A DNA stretch of 64,000 nt from an uncultured Acidimicrobiaceae bacterium. GTDB taxonomy: Bacteria; Actinomycetota; Acidimicrobiia; Acidimicrobiales; SZUA-35. Location: contig CAMYLA010000010.1 in the NCBI GenBank assembly GCA_947259095.1, forward strand, positions 1-64,000, given 5' to 3'. The notes beneath the pieces were generated by a model. The model did no database searches. It saw only the letters and a program-made list of their open reading frames with translations, and was not told where the DNA came from. Both the position numbers and the translations under genes were made by a program. This document shows positions 58,755 through 64,000 of the stretch, piece after piece. Every line of letters begins with the position of its first letter. Positions within the stretch are counted from its first letter, which is position 1.

Positions 58755-61148
58755 ATGATCGAAGCTGCCTGGCTCATCCCTGCTTTCCCGGTCGCCGGAT
58801 TCATTCTGTTGATGCTGTTCGGTCGCCGTCTCGGCGAGCCATTCGCCGGCTGGCTGGCAACGCTGGCCAGCGCAGGTGCCTTCGTCTCCACCGTCGTGGT
58901 GTTCTTCGGTTTGGCCGGTCTCGAGGGCGAGGAGCGGTTCTACATTCAGACGCTGTTCTCCTGGATCGCATCCGGCTCGTTCACCGTCGACGTCGGCCTG
59001 CTGGTCGATCCGCTGTCGGTCACGATGTGCCTGTTCATCACCGGCGTCGGCACGCTGATCCACCTCTACTCGATCGGCTACATGCACGGTGATCCGAACT
59101 TCTCCAAGTTCTTCATCTACCTGAACATGTTCATCGCCTCGATGATCCTGCTGGTCATGGGCGACAACCTGCTGCTGACCTTCCTCGGGTGGGAGGGCGT
59201 CGGCGCCTGTTCGTATCTGCTGATCTCGTTCTGGTTCAGCGACAAGGCCAACGCCACCGCAGGCAAGAAGGCCTTCGTCACCAACCGGGTCGGCGACTTC
59301 GGCTACATGCTGGCCACCTTCTTCATCTTCGTCGGGCTTGGCTCGATCAACTACGACGACATCCTCACCCGATCCGGTGAACTGAGCACCAGGACCGCCA
59401 CGTTCGCCGTCGTCCTGTTCCTGTTGGCGGCGGCCGGGAAGTCGGCCCAGCTGCCGCTCTACGTCTGGTTGCCGGACGCCATGGCCGGCCCCACCCCGGT
59501 CTCGGCGCTGATCCACGCCGCAACGATGGTCACCTCGGGTGTGTTCCTGTTGACCAGGCTCAATCCCGTCCTGGCCGAGGCCGAAACGTGGACGCTCGGC
59601 CTCATCGCCTGGGTCGGAGCGCTGACCGCCCTGTTCGCAGCCACGATTGCGGTGGCCCAGACCGACATCAAGAAGGTGCTGGCCTATTCCACGGTGTCCC
59701 AGCTGGGCTACCTGTTCCTGGCGGTCGGTGTCGGGGCCTACGTTCCCGCCATCTTTCACATGATCACCCACGCCTTCTTCAAGGCACTGCTGTTCCTCGG
59801 GTCGGGTTCGGTGATCCACGGCCTGCACGACGAGCAGGACATGCGGCGGATGGGTGGCCTGCAGAAGTTCATGCCCGTCACCGCCTTCACCTTCATCGTC
59901 GGCTGGTTGGCCATCGCCGGCGTGCCGCCGTTCAGCGGGTTCTGGTCGAAGGACGAGATCCTGCTCTACGCCTGGAACGCCGACAACCTCGGCGGCAAGG
60001 GTTTGTGGGTCATCGGTCTGGTGACCGCACTGCTGACCGCCTTCTACATGACCCGCCAGGTCATCCTGACCTTCTTCGGTCGGACCCGCTACTACGATCC
60101 GACCCGGAACGAGATCGCCGAGGCGCTGCGGCGCCGGGTGGCCGACGTCGATGAGGGTGTGATCGTGGCGTCTGAGGTCGAGACGAAGGCCCGGGGGGCC
60201 GCCGACAAGGCCAGCGCCGACATCGAGAAGCGGCGGAACGCCCTGACCAAGGCCGAGTCGACACTGGCGAAGGCCACGACCGCAGTCGACGCCTCCACCC
60301 CGGACGCCGACGGCGGCTCGTCCAAGGATGACCACGACAAGCTGGTCAAGGCCCTCGACAAAGCGACCAAGGCGGTGCCGAAGGCCGAAGCGGCCGTGGT
60401 GAAGGCGGAGGAGAAGGCCAGCTCCGAGTCGGCCAAGGTCGACGACGCCTCCAAGGAGCTGGTCGCGGCCCGGGCCAGGGTCGTCGAGGTTGAGAACCAG
60501 GTCCGGTCGACTCCTCGACCGCCCCAATGGGTGACGGCCAAAACCGAACCGGTCGAGCTCGGCGAACTCGCTGAGCATCTGCCGGACAGCTATCGACACC
60601 GCCAGGACACCGAGCCCCACGAGTCACCGCTGACGATGACGCTGCCGCTGATCGCCCTGGCCTTTCTGGCCACCGTCGGCGGGGCGTTGAACCTCCCGTT
60701 CACCAGCGACCTGCATTTCCTCGAGCATTGGCTCGAGCCGTCGCTGTTCGGCCACGAGAGCGAGTTGACCGCCACCACCGGGACCAAGTGGTTGTTGGCC
60801 ATCGTGGCCATCGCCGTCGGGCTGGCGGCCATTGCCGCCGCGATCACCGTCTACCTCCGGGGACGGGTCGATCCGGCCAGGATCGAACTCCGGTCGCTGG
60901 CCCACGCCTGGTATGTCGACGAGACCTACGCCAACTTCATGGGCGGTCCGGGTCGCCGACTGTTCGAGGCCATGGCCTGGTTCGACCGCAACGTGATCGA
61001 CGGGACGGTTCGCCTGGTCGGGAAGGGTTCGGAGTCGATCGGGAGCAACCTTCGGGTGCTCCAGCCGGGATTCGTCAGAAGCTACGCCCTGGGGATCGGA
61101 TTGGGATCGGTGCTGGTCATGGCCTGGTTCGTCGGGAGGTTGTTCTGA
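58755..61148 (+). CDS. nuoL: NADH-quinone oxidoreductase subunit L with a long hydrophilic insertion
   Basis: A 797-residue proton-pumping subunit, versus about 610-660 in most bacteria. Standard features: FLGWEGVGACSYLLISFWF, a pumping Lys region GKSAQLPLYVWLPDAMAGPTPVSAL, IHAATMVTSGVFLL, then KALLFLGSGSVIHGLHDEQD. Between ILTFFGRTRYY and PHESPLTMTLPL (residues about 448-620) lies an approximately 170-residue Ala/Lys/Glu/Asp-rich insertion with heptad-like coiled-coil character. Where most NuoL have 20-30 residues. The insertion should face the cytoplasm. The lateral C-terminal helix follows. Confidence 0.95.
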   Translation: MIEAAWLIPAFPVAGFILLMLFGRRLGEPFAGWLATLASAGAFVSTVVVFFGLAGLEGEERFYIQTLFSWIASGSFTVDVGLLVDPLSVTMCLFITGVGTLIHLYSIGYMHGDPNFSKFFIYLNMFIASMILLVMGDNLLLTFLGWEGVGACSYLLISFWFSDKANATAGKKAFVTNRVGDFGYMLATFFIFVGLGSINYDDILTRSGELSTRTATFAVVLFLLAAAGKSAQLPLYVWLPDAMAGPTPVSALIHAATMVTSGVFLLTRLNPVLAEAETWTLGLIAWVGALTALFAATIAVAQTDIKKVLAYSTVSQLGYLFLAVGVGAYVPAIFHMITHAFFKALLFLGSGSVIHGLHDEQDMRRMGGLQKFMPVTAFTFIVGWLAIAGVPPFSGFWSKDEILLYAWNADNLGGKGLWVIGLVTALLTAFYMTRQVILTFFGRTRYYDPTRNEIAEALRRRVADVDEGVIVASEVETKARGAADKASADIEKRRNALTKAESTLAKATTAVDASTPDADGGSSKDDHDKLVKALDKATKAVPKAEAAVVKAEEKASSESAKVDDASKELVAARARVVEVENQVRSTPRPPQWVTAKTEPVELGELAEHLPDSYRHRQDTEPHESPLTMTLPLIALAFLATVGGALNLPFTSDLHFLEHWLEPSLFGHESELTATTGTKWLLAIVAIAVGLAAIAAAITVYLRGRVDPARIELRSLAHAWYVDETYANFMGGPGRRLFEAMAWFDRNVIDGTVRLVGKGSESIGSNLRVLQPGFVRSYALGIGLGSVLVMAWFVGRLF

Positions 61149-62809
61149 TGGTTGCGACCACCACGATCGCCACGCTGCTGGCCGCCGAAGGCGGGAGCTA
61201 CTCCCTGCTGCCGGGGCTGATCGCGGTCCCGGTGCTCACCGCGGTGCTGATCGCTCTGTTGCCCGCCAGTCGGGCCGACTACACCAAGCTGGCGGCCCTT
61301 GTCGGGTCGACGATCACCGGGGCCATGACGATCTACCTGCTGTGGAACTTCGATGCCGCCGACGGTGGCTTCCAGTTCGTGACCCAGCGGGACTGGGTCC
61401 CCGGCCTCGGCCTGAGTTGGTTCCTGGCCGTCGACGGGATCTCGCTGTTCCTGGTGGTGCTGACCGGCATCTTGTTCCCGATCGCCATCCTCACCACCGA
61501 CCCGCACCACGACGCCAAGCCGTACTACCTGTGGCTCATGATGCTGATGGCCGGGTCGCTCGGCGCCTTCATGGCCCTGGATCTCCTGCTGTTCTTCCTG
61601 TTCTTCGAGGTTGTGCTGGTCCCGATGTACTTCCTCATCGGAGGGTGGGGCCACGGCGACCGGGTCTACGCCGCGATGAAGTTCTTCCTCTACACGATGG
61701 CGGCCTCGGCCCTCATGCTGGTCGGCATCGTCAGCCTGGTGCTGTTGGCCTCTGGCGACACCGGTGGCCCGACGTTCGACGTGACCGTCCTGGCCGAGAA
61801 CCAGCAACTGAGCCGGGTGGCCTCGTTCCTGGTCTTCGGATCGTTCGCCCTCGCCTTTGCGGTGAAGGTACCGATGTTCCCAGTCCACACCTGGCTCCCC
61901 GATGCCCACACCGAAGCACCGACCGCCGGTTCGGTCATCCTGGCCGGGGTGATGCTGAAGCTCGGCACCTATGGTCTGCTCCGGTTCGGCCTCTACCTGT
62001 TCCCCGAGGTGGTCCGCGACCTGGCCCCGCTGTTCCTCACCCTTGGCGTCGTCGGCATCGTCTACGGCGCCGCGGTGGCCACGATGCAAAAGGACCTCAA
62101 GCGCCTGGTTGCCTATTCCTCGGTGGCCCATATGGGTTTCATCGTGCTCGGCATCTTTGCCTTCAACTCCCAGGGTCTGCAGGGTTCGGTCATCCAGATG
62201 GTCAACCACGGCATCTCCACCGGGGCGCTGTTCATCCTGGTCGGCTGGATCTACGATCGCCGTCACACCAGGGAGATCGCCGCGCTCGGTGGTCTGCAGC
62301 GTTCGGCGCCGATGATGGCCGGGGTCTTCACCCTGGTCATGCTGTCGAGCATCGGGCTCCCCGGCCTCAACGGGTTCGTCGGCGAGTTCCTGATCCTGCT
62401 CGGTGCGTTCTCCTCGGCCCGGTGGTGGGCCGTGGTTGCGGTCACCGGCGTGATCCTGGCCGCCCTCTACCTGTTGTGGGCCTACCAGCGCAGCTTCCAC
62501 GGCCCGGCCGAGGGTGAGAACGCCACGATGGAGGACCTCCGGTTGTCGGAGTTGCTCGGCATCATGCCGCTGTTGGTGTTGATCGTGTTCCTCGGGATCT
62601 ATCCCAAGCCGGTCCTGGAGCGGATCGAACCGGCGGTCAACGAGCTGATCGCCCACATGGAGTCGAAGGACCCGGACTTCCAGGAGGACGAACCGGTGCC
62701 GACCGTCCGGGCCGGTACCCCGGGTCTGGTCCAGGCCGCGGAGGAGGCCCACGAAGAGGGCCAAGCCGAGTCCGATGGGGAGTCGAGCGAAGAGGAGGCG
62801 GGCGAATGA
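61148..62809 (+). CDS. nuoM: NADH-quinone oxidoreductase subunit M
   Basis: A 553-residue antiporter-like subunit. Conserved Glu and Lys regions: FFLFFEVVLVPMYFLIG, FAVKVPMFPVHTWLPDAHTEAP, KRLVAYSSVAHMGFIVLGI. Starts at ATG 61148, overlapping the nuoL stop; upstream in-frame sequence is a shadow. The C-terminal 45 residues form an acidic, Glu/Ser-rich tail (SDGESSEEEAGE). Confidence 0.96.
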   Translation: MVATTTIATLLAAEGGSYSLLPGLIAVPVLTAVLIALLPASRADYTKLAALVGSTITGAMTIYLLWNFDAADGGFQFVTQRDWVPGLGLSWFLAVDGISLFLVVLTGILFPIAILTTDPHHDAKPYYLWLMMLMAGSLGAFMALDLLLFFLFFEVVLVPMYFLIGGWGHGDRVYAAMKFFLYTMAASALMLVGIVSLVLLASGDTGGPTFDVTVLAENQQLSRVASFLVFGSFALAFAVKVPMFPVHTWLPDAHTEAPTAGSVILAGVMLKLGTYGLLRFGLYLFPEVVRDLAPLFLTLGVVGIVYGAAVATMQKDLKRLVAYSSVAHMGFIVLGIFAFNSQGLQGSVIQMVNHGISTGALFILVGWIYDRRHTREIAALGGLQRSAPMMAGVFTLVMLSSIGLPGLNGFVGEFLILLGAFSSARWWAVVAVTGVILAALYLLWAYQRSFHGPAEGENATMEDLRLSELLGIMPLLVLIVFLGIYPKPVLERIEPAVNELIAHMESKDPDFQEDEPVPTVRAGTPGLVQAAEEAHEEGQAESDGESSEEEAGE

Positions 62810-64000
62810 CCGTCGTTGCCGGAACAACGCTGGCCCAGGTCGACCCGACAACCGTCCAGGTGCCGGACGTCGCCTGGTCGTTGCTTGCCCCGTTCATCGT
62901 CTTGGCCGTCGGCGGCATCCTGCTCATCACCGTGACCTCGATCGTGCCGGTCCTGCGGGGTCGGGGCTTTCCCGCTGCGGCCACCATCATCATCGCCGCG
63001 GTGGCGGCCGGGTTCCTGGTCCCGATCTGGAACCGGGTCGAGGACGACGGCGCCCAATCGGTGGTCGGAGGCGCCCTGTCGATCGACCAGTTCACGATCT
63101 TCGTCTGGGGGGTCATCTGCGTTTCGGTCTTCCTGGTGGCGGCCCTGCTCGACGCCTACCTGCGCCGGGAGCAGCTCGACGGCCCAGAATGGTACGTGCT
63201 GATGCTGATGTCGGCCTCCGGCGGTCTGCTCCTGGCCTCGGCCCAGGACCTGATCCTGGCTTTCCTCGGGCTGGAGATCCTGTCGATTGCGGTCTACGTG
63301 CTGGCGGCGTTGCATCTGCGCCGGTCCGACTCCCAGGAGGCGGCGTTCAAGTACTTCGTACTCGGGGCCCTGTCCTCGGCGCTGTTTCTCTACGGCATCG
63401 CCCTGGTCTATGGCGCCACCGGCTCCACCTCCCTGCCGGTCATCGCCGGCGCCCGGAGCGACAATCTCGCCGGGTTGAATCCGCTCGAGGACTCGTCGTT
63501 GATGCTGGTCGGCATGGCGATGGTGCTCATCGGGTTCGGCTTCAAGGTCTCGGCGGTGCCGTTCCACATGTGGACACCCGACGTCTACCAGGGGTCGCCG
63601 ACCCCGGTGGCGGCATTCATGGCCTCGGCGGTCAAGGTTGCGGGCTTCGCCGGCCTGGTCAGGGTCTTCTGGCAGGGCTTCGGCTTCTACTTCGAGGACT
63701 GGCGGCCGATCATCATCGTGCTCTCGGCGGCGAGCCTGCTGGTCGGCTCGTTCCTGGCGCTGGCCCAGACCAATGTGAAGCGGATGCTGGCCTATTCGTC
63801 GATCGCCCACGCCGGGTTCATGCTGGCCGCGGTGCAGGCGTTGGCGGTCGAGGACATCGTCGACTCGATCCTGGCCGGCGAGGCGCTGCTGTTCTACATG
63901 CTGGCCTACACCATCATGGTCGCCGGCACCTTCGGCGTGATGACGCTGGTTGGGGGCCGGGGCGACGGCGCCCACAGTCTCGATGACTATGTCGGCCTGT
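62806..64000 (+). CDS. nuoN: NADH-quinone oxidoreductase subunit N (5' part)
   Basis: 398 codons of the last antiporter-like subunit, open to the window end. ATG 62806 overlaps the nuoM stop by 4 nt. Visible: LAFLGLEILSIAVYVLAAL, FGFKVSAVPFHMWTPDVYQG, PTPVAAFMASAVKVAGF, KRMLAYSSIAHAGFMLAA. The C-terminal end is outside the window. Confidence 0.95.
   Translation, partial: MTVVAGTTLAQVDPTTVQVPDVAWSLLAPFIVLAVGGILLITVTSIVPVLRGRGFPAAATIIIAAVAAGFLVPIWNRVEDDGAQSVVGGALSIDQFTIFVWGVICVSVFLVAALLDAYLRREQLDGPEWYVLMLMSASGGLLLASAQDLILAFLGLEILSIAVYVLAALHLRRSDSQEAAFKYFVLGALSSALFLYGIALVYGATGSTSLPVIAGARSDNLAGLNPLEDSSLMLVGMAMVLIGFGFKVSAVPFHMWTPDVYQGSPTPVAAFMASAVKVAGFAGLVRVFWQGFGFYFEDWRPIIIVLSAASLLVGSFLALAQTNVKRMLAYSSIAHAGFMLAAVQALAVEDIVDSILAGEALLFYMLAYTIMVAGTFGVMTLVGGRGDGAHSLDDYVGL

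Noticed and set aside
58578-60620. 680-codon frame antisense to nuoK/nuoL
   Set aside because: Composition typical of a shadow frame; the plus strand is fully explained by nuoK and nuoL.
1-64000. tRNA, rRNA, insertion sequences or prophage
   Set aside because: No cloverleaf with T-loop, no rRNA-like stretch, no transposase or integrase was seen while reading both strands.

Overview
The window is 64 kb of high-GC DNA that is almost entirely coding. Frequent GTG/TTG starts, 1-4 nt start/stop overlaps, an actinobacterial-looking two-component/ferric-reductase cluster, abundant acyl-CoA dehydrogenases, and a b6-type split cytochrome b next to a 14-subunit nuo operon together suggest an actinomycetote chromosome. 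I infer an Acidimicrobiia-like (Ilumatobacter-like) lineage from protein style; there is no rRNA or tRNA here to prove it.

Layout. 1-3.9 kb: the tail of an unknown gene, hemB (haem synthesis) and a two-gene ECF-type importer in which a membrane domain and two ATPase domains are fused. 3.9-9.4 kb: a TauD-like dioxygenase and a GMC oxidoreductase on the minus strand, divergent from a large SLC12/APC-type transporter. 9.4-13.7 kb: an acyltransferase, an acyl-CoA dehydrogenase, and a divergent thioesterase / enoyl-CoA hydratase / SnoaL-like trio. 13.7-18.2 kb: a minus-strand chain reading response regulator - histidine kinase - Asp-rich secreted protein - small one-TM protein - ApbE flavin transferase - ferric-reductase-like haem membrane protein. 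18.2-22 kb: CaiB-type CoA transferase and two acyl-CoA dehydrogenases. 22-24.7 kb: membrane proteins surrounding an ABC-2 exporter whose ATPase and permease genes both carry internal deletions. 24.8-33.1 kb: an arylsulfatase divergent from a complete oligopeptide-type ABC importer (one permease fused to one ATPase). 33-40 kb: CBS protein, APH-like kinase, a 68-residue protein with an exceptionally strong ribosome site, a secreted HExxH/Fn3/DUF4214 protein, and a two-gene membrane cassette bracketed by two 62-bp direct repeats.

40.4-64 kb is a respiratory island. A minus-strand monohaem cytochrome c faces a plus-strand operon with a small membrane protein, a 2x[4Fe-4S] ferredoxin, cytochrome b6-like and subunit-IV-like proteins, Rieske protein, dihaem cytochrome c and another membrane protein. 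It is followed directly by nuoABCDEFGHIJKLM and the 5' part of nuoN, cut by the window edge. Together they would move electrons from NADH (and perhaps ferredoxin) through quinone to cytochrome c. Several subunits carry unusual extensions: a repeated IPEHLLxRSKxAK motif, an approximately 170-residue charged insertion in NuoL, and Asp/Ser tails on NuoF, NuoH and NuoM.

The most interesting items are the ferredoxin-containing bc-type locus with its shared N-terminal motif, the NuoL insertion, the direct-repeat-bracketed cassette, the flavinylation/ferric reductase cluster that lacks an obvious FMN-binding protein, and the double internal deletion in the ABC-2 exporter.
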